Below the pieces are notes generated by a model, which saw nothing but the letters and a program-made list of their open reading frames with translations, did not search any database and was not told the origin of the DNA. Below, in pieces: positions 17,692 through 26,893 of a stretch of DNA of 42,577 nucleotides. The DNA comes from Gemmatimonadota bacterium (GTDB lineage Bacteria > Gemmatimonadota > Gemmatimonadetes > Gemmatimonadales > Gemmatimonadaceae): NCBI GenBank assembly GCA_025359135.1, contig JANYHJ010000044.1:1-42577 (forward strand). Direction: 5' to 3'. Position numbers and translations under genes: made by a program. Every line of letters begins with the position of its first letter. The first letter of the stretch is position 1.

Positions 17692-18468
17692 TTACCGCAT
17701 CCGGTACGTGAGACCGACCGTCATCGACAAGCCGGAGAGGTCGATCGGCTGGAACCCCGTGAAGTCGGCGCCCAGTGACTTGTTGGCGTAGATGTAGCGC
17801 CCCTGCGTGAGCAGCGAGAAATGCGGATTGAGGGCGACGGACACACCCGCGGAGAGTGCCGCCGTCGGCGCCCAGCCGTTGGATGTCAGGTCGCCGGCGA
17901 ACACCGAGTTGCCCGCACCGAAGTTCACGAAGTCGCCGCTCTGGTGGAACTCGTACCACATGACGCCGCCCTGCACCGCGACAAACGGCGCGATGCGCGC
18001 CGGCACCCAGGCGAGCCTGCCGATGCTCGTGCCCGGTGGCGTCAGCCAGTAACGCGCGCCGAGCATCACCGGCACGCGCACGAAGGTGGTCTGCTGCTCG
18101 ATGGGCAGGCCATCGCTGCCGATGTAGTTGCGATAGTCGGAGCGCGCCGTGCGCGACGACACGTCGGCCGAAATGAGCCACTCGAGTCGCCGGCCCTGCA
18201 TGAAGCCGAGGTCGACACCGAATTCGGCGCCACCGAAATCGCGGCGGCGGAGCGAGAGCAGGCTGGTCGTGTAGTCGAAGAGGTCGCTGCTCGCGAGCGG
18301 CTGCGCAAAGCCTGCGCGCACGGTGAGCGTGCCGATCGGTTGGCCGAAGAGGTAGCCATCGCCACTCGTCGCCTGCGCGCCGAGCGGCGCGGCCAGGACG
18401 ACGGCCGTGAGCGCAGTCATGGTCCACCGCGTGACCTGCGAACCCCTCACTCCAGCGATGTGTCGCAT
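17692..18468 (-). CDS. Outer-membrane beta-barrel protein, unknown function
   Basis: 258 residues. A signal peptide ends near AQA (about residue 32-34); an internal Met17 is a possible alternative start, but GGAAAGG precedes ATG 18468 at a good distance. The mature part alternates hydrophobic and polar residues in about eight strand-like stretches, with TVRAGFAQPL at the beginning and a final strand MTVGLTYRMR. It resembles OmpA-barrel or OmpW-like small porins seen as outer membrane protein with beta-barrel domain. The following gene, 10 bases downstream, encodes a secreted Gly/Tyr-rich protein, so the pair may act together at the cell surface. Confidence 0.82.
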   Translation of the reverse strand: MRHIAGVRGSQVTRWTMTALTAVVLAAPLGAQATSGDGYLFGQPIGTLTVRAGFAQPLASSDLFDYTTSLLSLRRRDFGGAEFGVDLGFMQGRRLEWLISADVSSRTARSDYRNYIGSDGLPIEQQTTFVRVPVMLGARYWLTPPGTSIGRLAWVPARIAPFVAVQGGVMWYEFHQSGDFVNFGAGNSVFAGDLTSNGWAPTAALSAGVSVALNPHFSLLTQGRYIYANKSLGADFTGFQPIDLSGLSMTVGLTYRMR

Positions 18469-18667
18469 GGGACACCTTTCCGTTGATGCAGGCCGGGAGA
18501 CGGGAGCGCCTGCTGGCCGCTCCTTGATGCTACCCCGCCAGATCAGGCGGGTGCCGCTCGACCGTCAGCCGCATGAAAGGTTCGGGGGTGCACAGTCGAC
18601 ACGCAAGCTGGCGCCGCTGATTTTCGGGCTTCTTCGCCGGTGAAGTTCGGCGTTCGTCGCCTGAAGT

Positions 18668-21600
18668 TCAGGGATTCTTCGCCAGCGACTTGAAGTACTC
18701 GCCCACGAGGTCGCGATAGGCCGGGGGTACGTTGTCGTTGCCGCCCAACGCAGGGCCCGCCATGTCGGTCGCACCGAGTTGCCGGCGGAGCGCGAACTCC
18801 CAGGCCTTGAGACCTTCGACCACGGCCGTGCGCATCTGTTCGAGCGCGGCCGGATTGCCGAGGATCTTGGCGGCATCAAGCTGCGCGATGCGCGCGATGA
18901 GCTTGTCGAGGTCGGCCGTGTTGGCGCCGGTGCCAGCGAGCGATCGCTTCAGTCCCTCGGCGGCGTCGCGCTCGCCACGCAATTCGCGGGCGAGTTGGCG
19001 CGCATCCTCGGCGGTGAAGCGGCCGGCGGCGTCCTTGGTGCCGCTCGGGCTGCCTTGGCCCTGGCCACGATCATTGGCGCCGGGCTGGTCTTGTCGGCCA
19101 CCTGCGCCTTGGCCTTGTCCGCTGCCGCCGCTCTGGCCCTGCTGGCCTTGGCCACTGGCTTGGCCCCCGCCCTGTGCGCGTGAGTCACTGCCCTGCTGGC
19201 CGCGCGCGCGCTCCATGCGCTCGCGCGTGCGCTCCTCGATCGACGAAAGGCCGCGCACGAGGTCGCGCGCCTGCGCCAAGGCGCGCGCGGTGCGCTGCGT
19301 GGTGTCGCGCCCGGCGCTCGCGGCTGTCGCGGCCTGACCGACGCGATGAGCGAGGCTGTCCAGATCGTCCTGGATCATCTGCTCGATGTTCTTCGAATAC
19401 TCCGGCGATCCACTGCGCAACGCCTGACGCGAGAAGCGGATCTTGTCGACGAGACGCGCATCGCGAATGGCGGCGGCCGCGCCCTGCGCCTGACGTGCAG
19501 CGCCGGGCTGCGACTGCCGGTTGTCGCGCGCGAGTTGGTCGAGCTCGCGAGCGAGTCCCTCGACGCGCTCCTGCATGCCAGCCTTGCGCTCATCGACGCG
19601 ACGCTGCCGTTCGGCCCGATTCGCGCCCGCGTCCGGCAGTTGTGCAACATCCTTGCCGACCTCGCGCTGCTCGTTGGCGAGGGCCTGAGCGCGCCGTGTG
19701 GCTTCGGCGAGTCCCGACGTCGCACGTGACTCGCGCGTCTCGTTGAGCGCACGCTGTGCGGCCGCGAGCTTGTCGGCTGCGGCCTGCGCCGCACCCGCAC
19801 CATTGGACGCGGCCGAGCGGCGCATCGCGTCGGCGGCCTTCTGCAGGTCGGAGGCCGTCTGCGCCATCTCCGCGGACTGCTGCGCGCGTGCGAGGCGCTC
19901 GAGCTGCCGAGCCGCCTGCTCCGTTTCGTCAGCGAGCTGCCGCTGCGTGCCACCTCCCGATGCGCCGCCGCCATTGCCGCGCTGCGCCCGCTCACGCTGA
20001 CGAGAGAGTTCCTGCTGCTGGCGCGCGGCAAGCCGCTTCAGGCGCTCGGCCATCTCGTCGATGCCGCGCGCGCCCTGCTGCTCGCGACTGCGCTCCACCT
20101 GATCATACTGATTGCGCAGCTTGTCGGTCTCGAGTTCAAGCAGGTCCGCGAGATCGGATGCCTTGGCGGCTGCATTGCCGCCACCGCCGCCCTGCTGGCC
20201 CATGCTGACCTGCACTTCGCGGAACGCCGCCTCGGCCTTCTCGAGCCACTGCAGTGCGCGTTGCTCCGGGGCGAGCGCGTCGGCGGTCTTGCCCTGCACG
20301 AGCAATTCCTCGGCCTGCTTCATCTCCGCGCCCGCCTTGGGTAGCACCTCGGCGAGGACGCGGAAGCCGGAGTCTGCCTTGAGCACGGCCGGTCGCTGCA
20401 CGCGCTGGAGGAGCTCGCCGAGTTCCTCGCGCAGCCGCGCCTGCGAGAGGTGCAGCGTGCTGATGTCGGTGCGCAGCGTCGCTGCGGGCGTGCGTGCGCG
20501 ATCGCGCTCGGTCTTGAACGTGCCCGCGACGATGTCGCGCTGGCGTTGCACGAGCGAGCCCGGGTTGACCTCGCCGCCACCACCACCGCCCCCGCCGCCC
20601 GACTGGTTCTGCTTGAACTCGCGGCTGAACGGGCGGATGGTCATGAACTGGATGTCGCTCGCGCCGCTCTTGCCGCCGGCGAGCGCGTCGTTGTCGCGAG
20701 CGCGCGCGTAGTAGCTGATGACATCGCCAGGGGTGAGCGACATCTCCTCGAGGAAGAGGGTGTGCGACGCGATGACCTCGCGCGGCCGCACGCCGCCCTC
20801 GGTGCCGCCCGCAAGCGGGATCACCTGTTCGGCGCCGCCATTGACGCGCACGACGAGTTCGAGCGCGGCCACACCGTAGTCGTCGGTGGCTTCGGCCTCG
20901 ATCAGCACCTCCTCGACGTTGCTCGGCCGCAGGTCGCGCCCGGGCTTCTTGAGGCGCACCACGGGCGGTGCGTCCTCGAGTGCGTCAACCACGTACTCGA
21001 CCGATCCGGGCACCACGGTGCCGTCCTCGGCCTCGAGCTCCACGCGGTAGAAACCGTCGCGTCGCACGATCAATCGCGCCGTGAGCGTGGAGTCGTCCGC
21101 GCGCACGAGCGGCACCACCGCGCCACCGTCGAAGCGCAGGCGCCCACCGCGCACCGCGCGCGTGGCGTGGATGCGCAGGATGGCAGTGGTGCCCGTCGGT
21201 GCAGCGATGTCGCCGCCGTCATCCGTGATTTCCGCGGGCAGGTTCATGAACGGCATGAAGCGCAGCTCGACACTGATGCGCCTCACGCCGGGCAGGTCGC
21301 GCACGGTGAGGTGACCGGTGGCGCTGCGCACGCCGCTGGCCTCGACGAAGAACTCCGCGTCCTCGCTCACGTCGAAGAGCCGCGCGACGAAGCGACCGGC
21401 ATCACGGCCGGCGCCCATCGGCACGCGCTCGTACTCGGCAGTCGTGCCACGACGCACCACGAGCTCGACGAGTTCACTCTCGAAGCCGCTCAATGTTGCG
21501 GCGAGCTGCACGTCGCTGCCTCGCGCGACCACGAGCGACTGCGGCTCGAGGCCGATCGCATACACCGGGTGTGCGGCCGCATCACGCCACGGCGTGAGGA

Positions 21601-22150
21601 GCAGGCGCGCACCCGTGCGCATCCAGCCGGGACCGGTGCCGAAGAGCAGTGCCGCGCTCGCGAGCGCGGCGGCCAGCAGCAACAGCGCGCGCTGCGTGCG
21701 CGGCCGCTCGATGAGCGGAAACTCGCGCGCATGCTGCAGGCGTCGCGCGGCATCGGCCACGAGGCCGCGCACGAGGAGCGGCGAGTGTGCGGCACCATCG
21801 GCTTGCTGGCCAAGTGCCATCGCGCTCATGACGGCACCCTCGAGCGATGGCACGCGCTCCTCGAGGTAGAGGGCGAGGCGCTGGTCGCTCAGGTGACGCA
21901 TCAACGGCCAGGCGACGAAGCGACCCACCACGAGGGCGGTGACGACGCCGAGCACCACACGGCCCCACGTGACGGCCTCGGGAGTGAAGCGCAGCAGCTC
22001 GAGGGCGTACGACGCGCCCGCGACCGCAGCCACGACCACCGCAACGGTGATGGCGCCACCGACCGCGAGGTGGCGCAATCGCCAGCGGCGCCTTGCGCCT
22101 GACAGTTCGGAGAGGAGCGCCGCAGGGGGCGCGATGCGTGGCGACGTCAT
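18668..22150 (-). CDS. DUF4175-type giant membrane protein with coiled coil
   Basis: 1160 residues, last gene of the eight-gene MoxR operon, starting 4 bases after the preceding stop. Three hydrophobic segments lie near the N-terminus (about 28-55, 62-82 and 145-165). Residues about 180-500 look like Ig-like beta domains with DDYGVAALELVV, the mark of the DUF4175 family. A poly-Gly stretch (about 516-525) opens a long Gln/Arg/Glu/Ala-rich helical part (about 540-980), probably coiled coil, followed by a Gly/Gln/Ser-rich low-complexity stretch (about 983-1043) and a short helical C-terminus. The start at ATG 22150 is chosen by position; the frame is open upstream inside the neighbouring gene. 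Function is unknown; presence next to MoxR/BatA suggests an envelope-spanning structural role. Confidence 0.85.
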   Translation of the reverse strand: MTSPRIAPPAALLSELSGARRRWRLRHLAVGGAITVAVVVAAVAGASYALELLRFTPEAVTWGRVVLGVVTALVVGRFVAWPLMRHLSDQRLALYLEERVPSLEGAVMSAMALGQQADGAAHSPLLVRGLVADAARRLQHAREFPLIERPRTQRALLLLAAALASAALLFGTGPGWMRTGARLLLTPWRDAAAHPVYAIGLEPQSLVVARGSDVQLAATLSGFESELVELVVRRGTTAEYERVPMGAGRDAGRFVARLFDVSEDAEFFVEASGVRSATGHLTVRDLPGVRRISVELRFMPFMNLPAEITDDGGDIAAPTGTTAILRIHATRAVRGGRLRFDGGAVVPLVRADDSTLTARLIVRRDGFYRVELEAEDGTVVPGSVEYVVDALEDAPPVVRLKKPGRDLRPSNVEEVLIEAEATDDYGVAALELVVRVNGGAEQVIPLAGGTEGGVRPREVIASHTLFLEEMSLTPGDVISYYARARDNDALAGGKSGASDIQFMTIRPFSREFKQNQSGGGGGGGGGEVNPGSLVQRQRDIVAGTFKTERDRARTPAATLRTDISTLHLSQARLREELGELLQRVQRPAVLKADSGFRVLAEVLPKAGAEMKQAEELLVQGKTADALAPEQRALQWLEKAEAAFREVQVSMGQQGGGGGNAAAKASDLADLLELETDKLRNQYDQVERSREQQGARGIDEMAERLKRLAARQQQELSRQRERAQRGNGGGASGGGTQRQLADETEQAARQLERLARAQQSAEMAQTASDLQKAADAMRRSAASNGAGAAQAAADKLAAAQRALNETRESRATSGLAEATRRAQALANEQREVGKDVAQLPDAGANRAERQRRVDERKAGMQERVEGLARELDQLARDNRQSQPGAARQAQGAAAAIRDARLVDKIRFSRQALRSGSPEYSKNIEQMIQDDLDSLAHRVGQAATAASAGRDTTQRTARALAQARDLVRGLSSIEERTRERMERARGQQGSDSRAQGGGQASGQGQQGQSGGSGQGQGAGGRQDQPGANDRGQGQGSPSGTKDAAGRFTAEDARQLARELRGERDAAEGLKRSLAGTGANTADLDKLIARIAQLDAAKILGNPAALEQMRTAVVEGLKAWEFALRRQLGATDMAGPALGGNDNVPPAYRDLVGEYFKSLAKNP

Positions 22151-22154
22151 GGCG

Positions 22155-24212
22155 TCATTCCATTCTGGCGACGTAAGCGGCGGCGCGCCACGCGACCAGC
22201 GTTTCAGCGCAGAGCAACAGGGCGACGGCCACAAGCAGAAACCACCAGGTGGACTGGTGCGCCTCCCGTTCGACGATCGACGCCGGCGCGCTCGTGGCGG
22301 CCGCCGGCGCTGCCGCCTCACCTGCGGCCAGCAGCGCGTGCGCGAGCCGCGCTGGCTCGAAGGTGGTGAAGTCGAGCTCGGGCGCTGCGATGTTCGCCGC
22401 CACGAGCACGGGCTTCGCCTCGGGCGCACCGCCGGGCCGGAGCTCGTACATCCCCGCCTCGCCGAGCTCGAGCGTGGCCGACCCACCGGGACCACCAGCC
22501 GAGAGTCGCGCACGTGATGGCGCAACCACGCTCCAGCGTGCGCTCGCATCGCGACCCGCTCCGGCCAGGTCCGCCGGCCGCAGCGATTCCCCGATCGAGC
22601 GCGCACGCGGCGCCGGCCGGTATGCCGCGGCGTGCCGCACGAGCTGGTGCACGAGCGGAAGAAACACAGCGTGCCGCGGCAGGTCGTTCCAGAGGCCGTC
22701 GAAGGTCGAGGCGAAGGTCAGCACGCGTCCGGCGCCGACCGCGTGTTCGGTGAGCGCCACGCTGCCGTCGTCGAAGCGCGCGAGGATGCCCGCGGTCGTG
22801 TCGATGGGGCGGTATTTGTAGAAGCGCGGCGCGGCGAGGTCACCCGCGTGCGGGCCAGCGAAGACACTGAGCGCGGGATGTTGCCGATCGATCATGCCAA
22901 GCACCGCGCCGCCCTGTCCTCCACGATCGATCGCGGCGCCGAGTGCACCGGGCGAGAGCGCCCGCGCGCCCGCAGGCCAGCTGCGTGGCGTCGCGCGTTC
23001 GCCGAGCAGGACGAGCAGACCACCGCCCTGCTCGACGAACTGCGTGAGGCGCTGGGCGCCGGCCGCGGGCAATGCGCCATCGGCAAGGATGACGACACGC
23101 GCGCGCGCGAGGTCCGCGGCCGTTGCGCCTTCGGCGTTGCGCGCGACGACGTCGAACTCCGGATCGTCGCCCACGGCAAGCGCGCGCGGAAGGAACGGCG
23201 CGTCGCGACCGCCCACGAGCAGCACCGGGATGACCGGAGCGCGCTCGAGCACGAAGTGGAAGGCGTCGTCGCCCGCGAGCGCATCGGCGTCGAGTGCGAC
23301 CCGCGCCGCCACGGGATCGGGCGGCACCGTGATCGCGGTGAAGGTCACCGTCGCGCCCGCGTCGCGCGGCAGGTCTACCGCCTTCCGCTCGACGACGCGT
23401 CCGCCGACCTCGAGCGTCGCCATGACGTGGCGCTGCGCCTCGCCCGCATTGGCGAGCCGCGCGCTCACGATCGCGCGCTCGACGCCACTCGTGCGATCGC
23501 GTCGCAGTTCCACCGCCCGCACGCCGTGGTTGGTCACCACCGCACTGCCCGAGACATCGACGGGCAGCACCTCCGTGCCCGCAGCCAGTCGCACGTCGGG
23601 CCCCAGGTCCCACGCGCTGCGCTGGAAGTCGCTCACGACCACGAGCGCCTTGCGCGGTGCGTCGCTCGCGGCGAGCAGCTGTTGCGCCATGCCGACGGCG
23701 GGCGCGAGGCGCGTCGACTCGTCGGTGAGGGCAACGCTGTCGAGCGCCGCGCGCAGGGCGGCCGCGTCGCCCGTGGTCGGGGTGACGGCGCGTGCCCGGC
23801 GATCGAACACCACGAGCGTCATCCGGTCGCCAACGCTCATCGCAGCGATGAGCTTGCCCACCTCGCTGCGCGCACGCGCGAAGCGATCGTTGGCGCGCAT
23901 GCTGAACGAGCGATCGAGCAGCACCACCAGGTCGCGGCGGCGCAGGTCCGCGCCCAGAACGGACGCACGCGGTGCGAGCACGGGGCGCGCGAACGCGAAG
24001 GCGAGTGCGGCGATCGCGGCCGCACGCAGCGCGAAGAGCCACGGATCGCGCAGGGTCCGCCTGGCGGTGATCGGCGTCGGTGTCCGCTCGAGGAACATGA
24101 GCGACGGAAACGCCACGGGATCGCGGCGCTCGCGTTCAGCCAGGTGCGCGAGGAGCGGCCAGGCCACCGCCGCGAATCCGGCGAGGAAGAGGGGGGCGAG
24201 GAGCGCGGGCAT
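22155..24212 (-). CDS. BatA/VWA membrane protein
   Basis: 685 residues. The N-terminus has the BatA module: a first membrane helix, LAHLAERERRDPVAFPSLMFL with the conserved PSLMFL pattern (about 22-41), and a second helix at about 58-80. A von Willebrand factor A domain follows with the MIDAS motif DRSFS at 100-104. The middle (about 300-480) contains a glutamine-amidotransferase-like fold (ARVVILADG, FVEQGGGLLVLLG). A single membrane helix lies near the C-terminus (about 655-675). The start codon overlaps the DUF58 stop by one base. VWA domains of this group bind partners in a metal-dependent way and are remodelled by MoxR ATPases. Confidence 0.9.
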   Translation of the reverse strand: MPALLAPLFLAGFAAVAWPLLAHLAERERRDPVAFPSLMFLERTPTPITARRTLRDPWLFALRAAAIAALAFAFARPVLAPRASVLGADLRRRDLVVLLDRSFSMRANDRFARARSEVGKLIAAMSVGDRMTLVVFDRRARAVTPTTGDAAALRAALDSVALTDESTRLAPAVGMAQQLLAASDAPRKALVVVSDFQRSAWDLGPDVRLAAGTEVLPVDVSGSAVVTNHGVRAVELRRDRTSGVERAIVSARLANAGEAQRHVMATLEVGGRVVERKAVDLPRDAGATVTFTAITVPPDPVAARVALDADALAGDDAFHFVLERAPVIPVLLVGGRDAPFLPRALAVGDDPEFDVVARNAEGATAADLARARVVILADGALPAAGAQRLTQFVEQGGGLLVLLGERATPRSWPAGARALSPGALGAAIDRGGQGGAVLGMIDRQHPALSVFAGPHAGDLAAPRFYKYRPIDTTAGILARFDDGSVALTEHAVGAGRVLTFASTFDGLWNDLPRHAVFLPLVHQLVRHAAAYRPAPRARSIGESLRPADLAGAGRDASARWSVVAPSRARLSAGGPGGSATLELGEAGMYELRPGGAPEAKPVLVAANIAAPELDFTTFEPARLAHALLAAGEAAAPAAATSAPASIVEREAHQSTWWFLLVAVALLLCAETLVAWRAAAYVARME

Positions 24213-25101
24213 CAGGTGGCCGTGCGCAGGAACTCGCGCCGCAGTAGGTACTCGAAGAGCACGCGGTCGAGCGGTTCGCTCGTGTCGATCAAGGTGTAGT
24301 CGGCGCGGTGGCTGCCGAGGCGCGCGCGCATGGCGGCGAGATGCGCGCCCATCGCAGCCACGTAGCCGGCGCGCACGCGCGATGGCGTGACCGGCATGCG
24401 CACATCACTCTCGAGGTCGCGGAACGTCGTCGCGTCATCAAACGGAAACGAGCGCTCGGCCCTGTCCAGCACCTGCATCACGATCACGTCATGTCCAGCG
24501 CCGGTGAGTGGCGCGAGCGCGGACGCGACCGCGGCCGCCGGCTCGTAGAGGTCGGAGACGAGCACGAACACGCCGCGCCGGCGGCGCGTGGCGGCCACCT
24601 GCGCGATCGGCCGTGCCAGCGCGCTCGCGCCTTTGGCCGTTGCGCGCTCGAGCACGTGCAGTACGTGCGGGAGATGACGCGCGGACGGCGGCACGACTTC
24701 CACCAGGTCGTCGCCGAACGTTACGATGCCGACGCGGTCGCGCTGCCGCTGCGAGAAGAAAGCGAGCGTGGCCGCGAGGAACTTGGCGTACGCGAGCTTG
24801 CTGATCGTCCCGTGCGCGTAGCCCATGGACGCCGAGACGTCGAGCAGGATCGTGAAATCCGTGTTGGTGTCCGCCTCGTACGTCTTGAGGTGGAGCCGCT
24901 CGGTGCGCGCGTACAACCGCCAATCCACATGGCGGATGTCGTCGCCCGGTACGTACGGCCGGTGTTCGGCGAAGTCGGTGGAGAAGCCGAGGCGCGGGCT
25001 GCGGTGCAACCCCGAGAGGAATCCTTCCACGACCCAGCGGGCGACCAGTTCGAGGTCGCCGATGCGCGCGAGCGCCGCGGGATCGATGAAGGACGGTGCG
25101 G

Positions 25102-25105
<4 letters not shown>
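24212..25105 (-). CDS. DUF58 domain protein (VWA-like, MoxR partner)
   Basis: 297 residues. GTG 25105 gives a GTGA overlap with the MoxR stop and begins with TAPSFIDPA. The DUF58 signature is present, YVPGDDIRHVDWRLYAR at 51-67, followed by a VWA-like stretch ILLDVSASMG with the MIDAS pattern DVSAS at 89-93. DUF58 proteins are almost always next to MoxR and are thought to be its substrate or adapter. The gene overlaps the next gene by one base. Cytosolic, no membrane segment seen. Confidence 0.93.
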
Positions 25106-26139
<1,034 letters not shown>

Positions 26140-26143
26140 CGGG

Positions 26144-26893
26144 TCAGTGTGTGAGGGCGTACACGACGTAGTTCACCGCGAGCTTGTACGCTTCGTTGGT
26201 GAGGGGCACGGGCAGCAGGCCCTGGTCGGACCACTCCATGTAGTCGCCGATGTCGTTGTTGTAGTTGGCGACCATCACGAGCCGCTTCTTCGGATCGTTG
26301 TCCTCGTACGCGCCCCAGAACTCCGACTTGAGGCCGAAGTACGGGTGCGTCATGTCGAGCGTCTTGATGTGGTAGAACGAATCGAACATCGGGTGCGAGA
26401 CATCGAGCTTCACGAGCGTCAGGTTCGGAAAGGCCGTGCGCCACTTCTCCTCGAAGTTGATCCAGTGGCGCGTCGAGAAGTCGTCGAAGATGATGAAGCC
26501 GCCCTTCTGCACGTAGGCGCGCACGCCGGTGAGTTCGGCGGGACTCATCGTCCAGAAGCCGGGCTCCGACACGTACGCGACCGGAAACTTGAAGAGCTCG
26601 GGATCGCCGAAGCCCAGGATGCTGGTCTCCGCGATCTGCGGATGCATCGACGACACCTCCTCGAGGATCTTGAGGAAGTGCGTTTCGGCCACCGGATAGT
26701 CGTGGTCCCACTTGAGGTCGCGCAGGCCGCCGAGCGGCTCGAACTTCACGCGGATGAAGACGAAGCGGCCGTCGTACTTGGCGTTCGGATTCGGGTGCTC
26801 ACCCGGTGACACGCGGTTGAACCGCTGCGCCGAGAGGGCGAGCGCCGGCAGCGCGACGAGCAGCGTGATGAGTGTCCAGCGACGTCGTGTCAT
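26144..26893 (-). CDS. DUF4159 domain protein
   Basis: 249 residues. A signal peptide (MTRRRWTLITLLVALPALALSA) makes it exported. The rest follows the DUF4159 pattern: RFVFIRVKFEP, YPVAETHFLKIL, and the glutamine-amidotransferase-like core VRAYVQKGGFIIFDDF with FPNLTLVKLDVSHPMF. This family occurs beside MoxR/BatA loci in many phyla; its role is unknown. The start gives an ATGA overlap with the upstream TPR gene. No catalytic triad for amidotransferase is evident, so it is probably a binding domain. Confidence 0.9.
   Translation of the reverse strand: MTRRRWTLITLLVALPALALSAQRFNRVSPGEHPNPNAKYDGRFVFIRVKFEPLGGLRDLKWDHDYPVAETHFLKILEEVSSMHPQIAETSILGFGDPELFKFPVAYVSEPGFWTMSPAELTGVRAYVQKGGFIIFDDFSTRHWINFEEKWRTAFPNLTLVKLDVSHPMFDSFYHIKTLDMTHPYFGLKSEFWGAYEDNDPKKRLVMVANYNNDIGDYMEWSDQGLLPVPLTNEAYKLAVNYVVYALTH

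Noticed and set aside
18560..18667. GAACTTCA-like near repeats after the DUF4175 gene as a terminator or regulatory array
   Set aside because: Only two loose copies without a T tract; too weak to annotate.
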